A stretch of 64,000 bases of DNA from Penicillium oxalicum (Eukaryota > Ascomycota > Eurotiomycetes > Eurotiales > Aspergillaceae), in assembly GCF_001723175.1 (NCBI RefSeq), contig NC_064656.1:124001-188000 (forward strand). The letters are read 5' to 3'. A program made the position numbers and the translations under genes. This document shows, in pieces, positions 33,012 through 43,971 of this stretch. The first letter of the stretch is position 1. Every line of letters begins with the position of its first letter. The notes below the pieces were generated by a model, which worked only from the letters and a program-made list of their open reading frames with translations, was not told the DNA's origin and did no database searches.

Positions 33012-33993
33012 ATGGAAGACGATCTAGAGATGGGAGACCTCTTCAAGGACCCAGAAGGGTTCTATGAGGAGGAGAAGCCACCCACTTTTGCAGAGCACCA
33101 GATGCTTTGCGGCAAGACGGTGCGCGTGCGTCTGGTGGGCAGCCACCCACTTTACGTATGAACCCCGCGCTGCAGGCGACCAAACCCGCTCAAGTGGCTC
33201 CAACGCCGCTGAGACGATCGACGAGCCAAATTCTGACAACGTACACCATTCTCTTTCTCTTACAGGGTAACTTGCTTTGGAATGCCGGTCGAACAAGCTC
33301 GCACTACCTCGAGGAACACACAGATGACCTCATCCGCGACAAGGATGTACTCGAGATCGGGGCCGCCGCGGGGGTGCCTAGTATCGTGAGCGCCATTCAG
33401 GGCGCCCGCACTGTGGTCATGACCGACTACTACGATCCCGACCTGGTATCAAACATGCAGTACAATGCCGACCTAGCCTTGGACATGATTCCCAAACGGG
33501 CAGACTCCCAAAAACGACTGCGGGTGGAAGGATACAAATGGGGGAACCCGGTCGAGCCCTTGTTTGCACACCTGCCTGTTTCGCCCCCAGGGGAACCGGC
33601 CGGGTTTGACGTCCTGATCATGGCAGATGTGATCTACAACTACCCCGAGCACGCAAACTTGGTCAAGACCATGCAGCTTACGTTGAAAAAAACGCCCGAA
33701 GCGGTGGCATTGGTGATCTTTACACCGTACGAGCCATGGTTGCTGCCTCAAACCGAAAAGTTCTTTCCGCGGGCGGAAGAAGGTGGATTCGCCGTGACCA
33801 AGATTTTCCAGAAGATGATGGACCATGTGCTGTTTGAGAATGACCCCGGTGTAAGTGATCCTCCATGGTGGTTAACCTCGATCGCGGCTGAATCGGGAGC
33901 TTACGCGGACCACAGGATGAGATTCTTCGCAAGACGGTCTTTGGATATGAGCTTCGATGGAAGCCAGAACATTTGGACAGTCGTTCATCCTAG
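33012..33993 (+). CDS. efm7: Protein N-terminal and lysine methyltransferase EFM7
   Basis: Exons 33012-33155, 33266-33850 and 33916-33993 give 268 residues, all phase 0. This is the EFM7/NNT1 family of seven-beta-strand methyltransferases, which use S-adenosylmethionine to modify the N-terminal Gly and adjacent Lys of elongation factor eEF1A in the cytoplasm (family knowledge). The family-typical start 'MGDLFKDPEGFYEEEKPPT' lies at residues 7-25 and GNLLWNAGRTSSHYLE at the exon 1/2 join. SAM motif I is VLEIGAAAGVPS and post-I is VVMTDYYD. Motif IV with the DVLIMADVIYNYPEH segment replaces the classic DxxY element. The last exon gives the GYELRWK ending typical of the family. Older annotations call it nicotinamide N-methyltransferase. 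The length matches yeast (about 260). Confidence 0.93.
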
Positions 33994-34434
33994 ACCCTGT
34001 GAGTATATAATCAATCCGTTTGGATTGTATGAGTCAAACCTGCACCGAGGCAGTAGATACGAGATCATATATCTCAACTTGGGTGAAAGAGGTCTGCATA
34101 GATTATCTGTACCTTTGACCTTGCATACTGTACAAGAGCCCTCATCATCTTGTAACCTCCCGTACTGCATGAAAGCATACCTGAGGGCGAGTCTCAGCAA
34201 TTATTTGACCCCGCGACTCAAGACATAAGACTTGATCTGGATCCGTCAACACTCGCCTACCACTCCCTGCCCATACTTGCGAGGCCGCTGACTGGACGGC
34301 CCCCACCACGGCGAGGCGGGCCTGCGGAGTCACATGTCCTGCGGGCCGCAACCCCGCGAAACGCAAAAAAAAAAAGATCCAAAAGAAAAGAGAGTGTAGA
34401 CTAAGACTCTCCAACACTCATACGTAATTTCATT
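33994..34434. other. Short tandem intergenic spacer
   Basis: 441 bp between the stop of EFM7 and the start of KTI12, both on the plus strand. No separate gene is seen. An A11 run lies at about 34365-34375. Confidence 0.5.
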
Positions 34435-35781
34435 ATGCCGGTACGTGTCCCTTATACTCAAGCTCTCATTCATCGTGCACGCTCTCATCTCCTTAGCTCG
34501 TCATTCTTACCGGATACCCCTGCTCCGGCCTGACGTACCGAGCAAACCAACTCGCCTCGCTGATCGAAAAGGCGCAAGATGAGCTCTTCGCGTCCACCCA
34601 GTCGGGGACTGCCCCTCCACTCAAATCACGGTACAAAGTCCACGTCGTGGCTTCGCATGACAAGTCACATCCGAGAACGGTGTACGATCATGCACGTACC
34701 GAAAAGGAGGCTCGTGGCGTGGCCTATGCGCGAGCGAAGCGTGTGCTCGCGCGCGACAGCATCGTCATTTTGGATGGAATGAATTATATCAAGGGCTGGC
34801 GGTATCAGCTATGGTGTGAGGCAAAAGCTTCAAACACGACATGCTGCGTGGTGAGTTTCCGAATCTCCTCGGACTGGAAATTGGAACATGTGAACTCAAA
34901 AGGCCGTTGTCATGCAACAGGTCCATGTCGGAACGCCGATTGACCAGTGCGTCGCCAACAACGATGCTCGGTTGCGCCGCCAAGAGGAAAAACAGTCTTC
35001 AGCGACGACTGAACCCAACGCCGACCCGAATGATCCTGTCGACGAAGAAGAACCGTACCCACCCGAGCTCCTCAACAACCTCATCTTCCGCTACGAAGAA
35101 CCCAGCACCCACAGTCGCTGGGACAAACCCCTCTTCACAGTCCCCTGGCCTGATTTAGAACCCCCTGTCGCCGAGATCTTCCAAGCCCTCTCCGGCGTTG
35201 CCCTCCACCCTTCCACTGACGCCAGCCCCGAAACCCCCATCCCTTCACTCACCGAATCCCTCGCATCCTCAACAATATCCGACGCCGCCAGCACCACCAC
35301 CACCGGCCGAGCCTTCAACCGCGGTCCACAATCCCTCCGACCCAAAATCGTCCCTCACCAAGCCACCGTCCAAGCCGTCGCGACGGACTCGGGCGCTCTC
35401 TACGCAATGGAAAAACGCACCACAGCGGTCGTCAATGCCATTCGCGCCTTTACACAGGCCCACCCCTCGGCGGAAACGGCCCTGGCACAAAGTACACATC
35501 AAAAGGGCATTGCGATCCCAGTCCCCGACGCTTCGATCCCCGTCGTAATCCCTGCTCATGTTGCAACGACGGGGACGACGGATGAATTGGCCGGCGCGGG
35601 CGGGATTCTGGCGTTGCCAAAATTGCAGCGCATGCGGCGGCAGTGGATCAGTTTGAATCGCAAGTATATTGGTCATGGTCATGGGGCCGGACAGGGGTCC
35701 TTGGCCCCGGAGAAGGTTGCGGATGCTTTTGTGCGGTTTTTGAATCATGAGTTTGGTGGGTTGGAGAGTAATGATGTCTGA
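34435..35781 (+). CDS. kti12: KTI12, Elongator-associated P-loop protein
   Basis: Exons 34435-34440 (only ATG CCG), 34497-34850 and 34921-35781 give 406 residues, all phase 0. KTI12 binds Elongator and tRNA and is needed for U34 wobble modification (mcm5U) in the cytoplasm. The order matches the family: MPLVILTGYPCSGLT P-loop at the N-terminus, VILDGMNYIKGWRYQLWCEAK (Walker B-like) near residue 103, HVGTPIDQC after the second intron, a variable Ser/Thr/Ala-rich insert, and the C-terminal helix with LPKLQRMRRQWISLN and FLNHEF. The Walker A lysine is Leu here (GYPCSGLT instead of the GxxxSGKT/S form). Either this is a tolerated fungal variant or ATP binding is altered. The gene lies head-to-tail with EFM7, another translation factor gene. 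Confidence 0.92.
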
Positions 35782-36725
35782 GACGATACAGACAGGTTCC
35801 GATTGATAAAGAGATGGGGGTATGGGTGAAAAATGAGTGGTGCGCCGCCTTCTCCTTTGATTTCCCCTTCTACCTTGTACGTGTTGAGCGCAACTTAGAG
35901 GCCTTGCTTGCATTCTCCAGTGCCTTCTTACAAACTGGGCTAGGTCAAGTTGATTATACAGAGTAGTGAATACCAAGACTCGGAGAAATGATGCGGGCTT
36001 AATTGGAGATCCTAGTGGAAAAAGACTATTTTTTTTAATATCAATCAGAGTGAAAAATCAATGAACATGATTGCGCTAGAAGCCAAGGCAGGATAATTCA
36101 AAGGCAACAAACAACGGGATATCTATAGCTTGGCAGGGAAGGGAAAAAAAAGACAAAATTAACATCAACGCGAAAAGAAACCATCAAAGGGTTTAAACAA
36201 TCTTGCAATAAACGCGAGACTGCCGTATATACCGCTTATCCAGAAAATATCACGGGTGACTTGACCGACTTCCTTAGAAGGGCCATTCGTGGAAGCGTAC
36301 TGTTCTCGTGCACCGAGTCGATCACCCGCTTTTTCGATCACTCAAAACCATATGGTCCCGGTTATGAAGCGTGTTCATGGGGTATGGCCTAGAAGTGAGA
36401 TCTCGGCCATTGTTGGATGCCGTGAACACGCGCAGAGGAAGCACATGACAAATGTTTTTGCAAGCTCTTGCGCGCTTCTCATCCTTGAAACCAAGTCTGC
36501 TCAGAGACGTCTTGGTATCTATGGGGGTCCAAAAGCAACCAAGGAAAGTTTATCACAAAGATCAGGGCGAAGGAGCCCCTTTCCGGTCGCAACATGGCCC
36601 AGTCCGCAGGAGGAATAGCAATGAATGCCACCCGATCGGTATGAATTCCTTGAATGGAACTCATCCTGGGGGCATTGGAGGGGAAGATGAAAAGAGGATG
36701 AAAAGAGAATCCAAAGAGAGTCTCT
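35782..36725. other. Convergent intergenic region
   Basis: About 0.9 kb between the 3' ends of KTI12 (+) and the C2H2 gene (-). It is AT-rich in the middle (36000-36250) and has no supported gene. Confidence 0.5.
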
Positions 36726-38597
36726 TCACGCAGGCATACCGTTGGAGATTCGAGAAACGGCGTGTCCAGCCTCCAAATGGCGATATTGCAGACCAAGGGT
36801 GTACAGTTCCTGCAGGCTAGCGTTGACCTTTTCATGCAAGGAGATGTCCTGAGGCGTGATCTTGTTCAGCTCTTCTAGAAGACGAGTACGGCATTTGTAG
36901 TAGTTGCGCTCGGCGTTTTGGAGACGCTGAGTGTTTTGGACAGAAGCCTGGGAGACTTTGGCCGAGCTGGACTGGGAGTGAACGGAGCGGGTGCGCTTCA
37001 TAGTGGGAGCCGGAGTGGCATCCGTGACACCTCGGCGCTTACGGCTGGTGGAGGATGAATCCTTCTTCTTGGCCGGGGCGGTGGATACGATAGCCTCGGG
37101 AGAGCTGGGTTGGGAACCGGCCTGAGAGGTGGGCTGCGAGGTGGGTCGCTCACACGAGACATAATCGTGGACGCGCTTCATGTGATCATGCAGGTTCCAT
37201 CGACGAGGGAATCCAAATCCAGGCACGGAGCGCTCACAACCCTCGAACAGACACAGGTGGGGGCATTCTCCGTGGCCGTGCATCCCATGAGCCTCACGCT
37301 CGTGGCGGAAGAGACAAGCATTGGAAGAGAATCGCAGCATGTTGTCCACGCAAGAGGCATGTTTACAACGGTAAGGCTTCAAGTGGGAGTCCAGGTATTT
37401 GCTATTCGATGGGTTAGCGAGTTGAAGGATGAAGAAGTAAACCATTCTCTTAAGGCTCAAGACTCACTGGTAGGCACATTTCTGGGTGGTCGGGGGGTGA
37501 GAGCAGGGCTTCTCGCCAGCGGCGAACGGGCAGTGATATTTTCCGTCATTCTGAGGAGCCAGGTGGTAGTAGTGGTGGTCTCGTGGGTTCCGGGCCTCAG
37601 CACTGTCCTTGGACTTGGGGCGAACAGAGTCTCTCACGGGTAAACCGGGGAAGAATTCCTGCTCAGGCTTGACCTGTGATTGGGCAGCGGGCAATGTTCC
37701 TCGACGAGAGGGCTTGGATGGCCGAATGGTCCTGTACCGAAAACGAGTCACTTGTTAGATCGGACGAAATTGGCATCAAGAGTCGAGAAGAGCCCAGAAG
37801 ACAGGGACCTACCGGTTGGGATCCTTCTCATTGAGAGGAGCGGAAATGGGGAATAAAGGTTCCACGGGATTAATGGAGTGGCCCATGGGAGAGGTCGTGA
37901 AGTCTCCAAGGAAAGAATCATCAGGTGCAAAGAAAGATGTGAATCCCGAGTGTGAGCATGCAGACGTGATGGGAATGTCATTACTGGCCTCCGTCAAAGG
38001 TGGAGAGACCGGCATGGTCTGGTAGAGATTGGCTGAAAGCTGATCCAGAGTAGTTCCGGGGTATTGACTATCGGCCATCATGGCATTCCATGATTCATGA
38101 CCGGCGATGAAGTGACCATCGTCAGTGTGAGCGCTGAGCGCGACAGACTGAGCATCATCTGGAGTACTCGATTGCACGGAAACATCATTATCCATGGAAG
38201 AAAGGTCCACAAACGAGTAAAAGTCTCGTGGCATGTCCTGGTCATGTAGCTCTGAGACTGCTGGGAAGTCCACTCCTGTGTACATCACCTCACTTGGCCC
38301 GACAGTGGGGGTCATAAGCTGTTGGGATAGTGAAAAGGAAAGCATTTGCACCTGTGGGGAATCCTTGGATGACATGGCCTGTTCTAGGGACTCTGAAGTG
38401 TGCATGCTCCATTCTTTCATGTCCGGGATGGTTCCTTGGGTTGAAGGTAGAGAGCACAGAGACGCAGTGTCTTGGCTCGAGAGATCATCATCCTGGAAAG
38501 TTCTGGGGGCCATATGTGATGAGCCTGAGACCATGGAGGTCTGTCTGGATTGAGAGAGAGAGACAAGCTCTTGGTCGTTGCTGATCCTGGGAGACAT
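36726..38597 (-). CDS. C2H2 zinc-finger transcription factor
   Basis: Minus strand exons 37813-38597, 37468-37731 and 36726-37401 give 574 residues. Donors GTAGGT and GTGAGT, acceptors CAG and TAG; the phases close. The N-terminal 260 residues are acidic and Ser/Gln-rich, like an activation region. A conserved lead-in with 'YHCPFAAGEKPCSH' precedes two zinc fingers. Finger 1 has C362, C367, H383, H388; finger 2 has C400, C405, H423, H428, both C-x4-C and H-x4-H spaced. A basic, Ser-rich nuclear-localisation-like region (SRKRRGV) and a C-terminal coiled-coil-like helix (about residues 490-565) follow. The ATG at 38597 has A at -3. It probably acts in the nucleus; the target genes and ortholog name are unknown to me. 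A YAG acceptor for a 5' UTR intron ends at 38628, and an overlapping upstream ORF is reported separately. Confidence 0.88.
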
Positions 38598-38604
38598 TGT
38601 GCAT
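38488..38604 (-). promoter_or_regulatory. Overlapping upstream ORF at the C2H2 start
   Basis: An ATG at 38604 (minus strand) lies 7 nt before the main ATG and opens a 38-codon frame that ends with TGA at 38488-38490, inside the main coding sequence and out of frame with it. It has C at -3, a weaker context than the main ATG (A at -3), as expected for leaky scanning. If it is in the transcript it would lower translation of the regulator. Confidence 0.5.
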
Positions 38605-41600
38605 GTGTAAATGTGAAAGATCAAAGTCTGTAGAAGGTGAAAACACATCAAGTCAGTCAATTACACTTTCACAAGACATGGCAGCAGAATAGCAAAAACA
38701 TTCAGACAATGATGAAAGAAAACGAGAAGAAAGCATTGTGTAGGTCCAGTCATCCACGATTGCGCCAGCCAGCCTAATGAACGTTAGTCTTCGGATACTT
38801 TTAAATATTGATGTTTCACAAGTGTTGACGCACCAGTATTTGAAAGAATTGATTTGCGTCGTGTCGGGTCCATGGGTTGATCCTTCGGTACAGATGGTCC
38901 ATAATGCAGGGGAAAACAAAGTTCAGTGGCAATCCGGGAACATGAAGTCGCAACTATCATCAGTAACGCTTGCGTCCACTGGTGAAACAAGTTACGCATC
39001 GGGAAATGCGTACGGATGAAGACACCGTCGATGTGGCTTCACGGGAAGACATCAATGATAATCATCGAGGAGGCCACAGGATCGAATCCATTGGGATAAG
39101 AGGCCAGAGGGTGAATTACGAGAGATCAACGTCTCCATACACCTTCTGGGGGGAAATGAGCAACACATTAATGCTCAGCGTCGAAGTATCCAGCTATACA
39201 CCGACCGAGTCCCTCAATAGGACAAGGCCAGGTTCAGGGTCCAAGGGAAGAGGCGTTTGTATTCCAGGATAGAGATTGCAGAACAGTCCAGGGTCAAATC
39301 AGGCCAGTAAATTGTCCAGTCACGGTTCCAATCGCTCTTGGGTCCAGGCTTGGACCAAGAGGTGTCAAAAGTCAATCCATGGGTTGAACAGGTCCTAGGG
39401 AAGAAAAAGAAATCCATTGGCAATAAAGATAGTTGGTTTGAATGAGTGTGCAACATTAAACATCACTCAAACAAAGAGTTCGATCACTTAGCGGGCGCTA
39501 AGACATCCTCGGGGAAAAAGAAGCGTCATTCTTTTGTTCACACTGCCAGAGGCAGGTGGGCAGAGGGAGTACCACGCCAGTACGAAGTCGAGGTTTTGTG
39601 GTCCAGAGGGGTGTCCAGGAAGGTTGTTATGGCGGTCCAGGCGATAATCCAGGGAGGAAGGCTGATTGGAAATGCAAACAAAAACAGATTTCTGACAAAC
39701 GCAGAAAAAAGGAGAAAGAAAGCAATGTCAAAAAGAAATGCGATGGAGGACTACCTGTTGCTGGGTCGGCACTAAGTGCAGACTGTAGAGAAGCCCGGGG
39801 CAAGCACAAAAACAAAACGATATCCAGTCCTGGGGAAATGTGGTACGAAATCCTCGGGTAATAATCAAGAGACCAGGGCAGTTGGCTTCAAGAAATAACT
39901 ATCCTGAGTTCCGGAGAGAAATCTTCTTTAGTCGGATGGCGGGAGTCGATGGTTGATGACTGAACTGCTGGGTGTACCAGGCACTGAGTACACACACAGG
40001 TTGAGTAAGAAGGATGACAAGTGATCTGACGTCCACGAAGATAAAAACACAAAAGGGTGTTTGCTCGGTTGATGATAGTTTAGGAGAAAATTTAATACGA
40101 TCTAGCCGGAGGAGGGGGTCAGCGCCTTTTTAGCATGCCCAAAAAAACACCGTGCTTTTTCCCCCCTCTCTTTCTCCTTTCTTGTGCTGCGCACCCGGAT
40201 GGCCTTGGTGTCTCCGCGCGAGCATGGCGCATGGCCATGCAGTATTAACCCTGTTCGCCTTGCTGCTGGCTCTGCTGGCACCAGTCAGAGCGACAGCTGG
40301 AGACCTGCCAACAAGCGGTGATGACATCGGCTCCGTCTGGTTTGTAAAATGGACCAGGTGGACACGACGGATGCGCCCCGAGTGGATCAAGTTCCCGGGA
40401 TTGCAACTAACGAGGGAGGGATCGGTGCTCCCTTGTGGTCGCTGGTGGTAACTGTTGGCCCACGGTCAAAGTTTCAGCCTTCCAGCGGTGAGACTAGCGC
40501 CCACTCCCCGGCCCTTGGCATGGACACCGTTCAGCATCAAGAAGGCATGATTGGATCTCGTTGCGGCGCTGACGCTGCAGGATAACAACCAAATTGGACG
40601 ATCGGCAGGTGCGCCGTCACGTATTCTGATCAAACTCAAGACCCGTGTGGTGGAGAACAGCCAACGTTGCAAAGCGGACCGCACAGCGTGACGCGCCGGG
40701 AGCACCAGCAAGACATTTGAAAGGGAAAGAACGGTCGTCGTCATCCCTTCGTTGGATGGGAGAAGCGCAGAGAGGAGTGGGAAGTGAGGCGATGAGGAAA
40801 AAGAAGACTACGTGAGGACATGTGATACACGATGGACGAATTGCATGATACGACGTGATGAGACTCGGTAGTGGCCGGGTCAAGTCAAGCAAAGATGGAG
40901 CATGATCGGACTAGCGGCGAACTCTAATCTCGGAGCGAGGCCTTTTCGAGAGCAGGAGACCGTCTGGTATGAATCACTTGAGCATACGGGGGAGAGAGAG
41001 AAGGAGAGAGAGCAAGGAGACACGGAGACATAGAATTTCAGGGATGGATCAGGGAAAGACAGGGGCCAAGCGACATAGATTATTGCTACCTAGATGTGCG
41101 TTTGGATAGAGATTACAACGATCGCAATCGGAAAGAATGTTCTTTCCGTGGATCCAGTACAGCGGGCCGTAGCGGACCACTGACCCACGTTGGGCAGCAC
41201 TGCAGCACGAGTTGCGAGATGAGCAGAGAGGCAGATAGTTGCCCAACCTCACAGTAACAGCGAAGCTACTCTGACGCATCCACCCACGTGCCTTCCTGTT
41301 TGGGAAGGCGAAAGGCTTGACTGGGAGCTGGAACTGATGAAGACACGCTAGAATTTGGACTAACTCCAGTGTCCACAAGACTGCAACAGACAAGTCCGTG
41401 GGAGCGATGATATCACCAGTCGCATCACGACGCTCGGTTCTCTAGGCAGCTGTGTTAGCTTTGGATTCTAGTCCAGCCACGGGCAGTCAAGTTTGGCAAA
41501 TCAAGAATATGACAATGGAGATCAGATAAAGGTGAAAGATGGATCAAGGTTTTCGTTCAGTAATCCGAAGATTTCAGGTGAACTATGCTTTGGTAGATTG

Positions 41601-42172
41601 GTTCATCATCCAGAGTAAAAAGGGGAAGAATAGGGGCCTTCAACGAGTCTGGGCCATCCCCTGCAGGAGAAACCCATACTGTGCAAAACTTTGCTGAGAG
41701 CGACAAAAGCAAATGCTAAAAGACGAAACGGACAAATTGGCTTACCTGTGATCTGCAACCCCTAAGCCAGCACCGTTGGCCGGCTTCGAGGGGAGTAAGT
41801 ATGATGTTTCAGTTCAGACCTCCGGTCTCACTCAAAGAAACATCCAGAATAAGAAGCCTGGGTTTATGACAGTCCAAGGCACCGATGGGACATGCACATT
41901 GGCGTCCGCATCGGTGTGACTTGGCTGTTGTTTGTGAAGAAACAAACAGGATGGGACTTGAGCCGAGCCTCGAATATTTTTTTTGTGTGTTGTATCACGT
42001 GATGTATTTGTCTGCTTTGCATCGTTGTTGGATCCTCAGGCCTTCCACACTCAAGAGGTCTCCACATGGAGGGGGCGGGATTATATGGATCTAATAATGA
42101 TAGACTGTCCGTTTCCATGGTTGAATTCACCGTCTTAATCTTGACTATTGCTGAATTCCAAGTTCCAGCCCG
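38598..42172. other. 3.6 kb divergent intergenic region
   Basis: Between the start codons of the C2H2 factor (-) and the NWTGG protein gene (+). Such length is common before developmental or stress regulators with long leaders. It holds a GA-rich patch (40988-41025), a CT-rich block (40155-40190) before a possible small secreted protein frame (40224-40451, listed separately) and otherwise no supported coding sequence. Confidence 0.5.
40224..40451 (+). CDS. Possible small secreted protein (weak)
   Basis: The ATG at 40224 opens a 75-codon frame. It starts with a good signal-peptide shape: a short His-containing head, then a run of Leu/Ala (VLTLFALLLALLAPVRATA), with a likely cleavage after ATA near residue 25. 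A CT-rich promoter-like block ends 35 bp upstream on the same strand. The remainder (50 residues, Trp/Arg-rich) looks unlike a folded small protein, and a donor-like GTAAAA near 40342 with a CTAAC branch-like site and a CCAG acceptor at about 40484 suggests a spliced form. No family is recognised. It may be chance. Confidence 0.2.
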   Translation: MAHGHAVLTLFALLLALLAPVRATAGDLPTSGDDIGSVWFVKWTRWTRRMRPEWIKFPGLQLTREGSVLPCGRWW

Positions 42173-43463
42173 ATGAATTGGACGGGAGGACAGCTCCACC
42201 GACATCTGACCCGCCCAGGCAATCTGACTCAAGCTCAAAAGCAGCATTTTTTCCGATCTCGCCAGCAGCCTGTTCACGATGGGATGACGCGTCTGCTCAG
42301 TAACAACGGCTCAAACTTGGATACGAGAGACGGTGAGAGGCAGGACAATGGCATCGCCACTGTGGATGGCAATAATCTCGAACAGGGCAGGACTGGAGAG
42401 TCAGTGAAGTGAAAATGATCCCACTCCGTTTTCCGGAATCCTACACCGCATATCAACTTGTTTTTACCTCGATCTCCACTAGATTGCCCGACACCCAACG
42501 CTGAATCTCCAAGACATTGCACTGACCTTTCAAGAATGCAGAGCTAGTTGTGACAAGGTCTCGACGTCCACTCTGCCGTCCAACTCTTCCAGCCGTGTAG
42601 AGCAGGCTCGTCATCTGGAAACCTTGAAACGCCGGCTGCTCGAAGACCCTGACTGGGCAGCGGTCACAGTTGCCCGTCCCTTGGAAATTCAATTCGCCTC
42701 AAAGCAAGAGATTGAGCGGTTTGGCAAGCGCCGAAAACTAAGTGACAACGATCGCCACCGTCTGCTTACAGCACATGCAAATGAGCGACAGTGGACGGTA
42801 CCGTTTCTGGAATCCCCTTTCATGAGGGGGAAAGAACCATCCTCGGATCAAATTCAGGATAGCATCACTAGACAGCCTTTCGGCGATGGCATTCAGATAA
42901 CACACAATCAACTTCGACCAGGCCATGAACGTGGGTCTAAGAGACAACCAGACACCTCAAGCCCTCCTAAGTCCGGACTCCTTACTGATACAAATGACAA
43001 TCCCAAATCAATACCAGATCAAAATACGAGCTGGACCGCTGGTCCAGTCGTGACTTCGGCTGCGGCTCCAGACATTTGCAAGAGTCGATCCATCGGAGAT
43101 TGGGGAATTATGAGAGATACTCCCCCATACTCAGATTTGCGGCAATTGCATCGATCTCTGTCCGGTGTCTCTTGTAGCCCTACTGAAATACTGCCAGTTT
43201 CCTCAGGCCTCAACGCGAGTGAATCGCTACTCACCAGTGACACTCAAAGCTGGCTTCCGCAACCTGTACGCCGTAAATCTCCCAGCAGTTCCCTTGTATC
43301 ACGTGTGCGAGCCACTGCGTCTTTGTCGCCTTTTCACCGTGCACTGGAAAGATCGTGGGAAACTCTTCCTCCACTGTCTGGTGATAGTCATCCCCCGGCT
43401 GCTGTAGAATTTTTCGGGCAGCAGCTGCGAATGCGTAGCATTGATGAGACCGATAGTCCATGA
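42173..43463 (+). CDS. 'NWTGG' family protein of unknown function
   Basis: Exons 42173-42403 and 42483-43463 (GTGAAG/TAG, phase 0) give 403 residues. The N-terminus MNWTGGQLHRHL followed by AQKQHFFRSRQ is a motif I recall at the start of several uncharacterised ascomycete proteins. The stretch after the intron is helical (LQDIALTFQE, QARHLETLKRRLLEDPDW) and includes FGKRRKLSD, a nuclear-localisation-like basic patch. The C-terminal half is Ser/Pro-rich and disordered. No enzyme motif or membrane segment is seen. The donor GTGAAG is not optimal; GTCAGT at 42400 is an alternative but breaks frame. The role is unknown; nuclear location is an inference from the basic patch. Confidence 0.6.
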
Positions 43464-43971
43464 TTCAGAGGTTATTTATGACAAAGTCCAGATTCACAGA
43501 GATCCTGTATTCAGAATTTGTCAGACAGCTGGCAGGACTGTCATAATCTTAGCAGACAATTCTGTCATCGTTCAAAAACACGCTAATCAATACATTCCTT
43601 GCGTCTCCAGACCCCAAGGTTTGTCAAGGCAGTTCAAGAATCCCACCACTGGTTGTGATGTCTCTTCATGTCAAGAGCGTAAAAGAGCACGTTGTGAGTC
43701 TACATAGTGTTGAGTGACCCATGTTGTACTTGCTGCTTTGGAACTTTCGGTGAACCCCAGGTACAATGGTTGTTTTGTTATGTGCATCGAGATCGCCCTC
43801 TGTTTATAGGAAGAAGCCTCGAAATTCAGGGACCAAATCACTCTGATTGGATGTTATCCGCTACTTGGAATGACGTCACGTGCCAGTGACACCTTGTCTC
43901 ATCGACAACCGTTTCCTTCTTGTAGCGGCTCGGCTTGAATGCAGTTCGAGTTTAACACAAGAGTCATCACA
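43464..43971. other. Intergenic region and PPT promoter
   Basis: 508 bp between the NWTGG gene and the PPT gene, both plus. It holds the CRE/E-box composite and a reverse CCAAT box (ATTGG at 43846-43850). No coding sequence is supported. Confidence 0.5.
43871..43882. promoter_or_regulatory. Full CRE overlapping an E-box
   Basis: TGACGTCA (43871-43878), the palindromic CRE bound by ATF/CREB-type bZIP proteins, overlaps CACGTG (43877-43882), the bHLH E-box. The composite lies 90 bp before the PPT start codon, and a CCAAT core lies 20 bp further upstream. Both motifs are exact. Confidence 0.6.
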
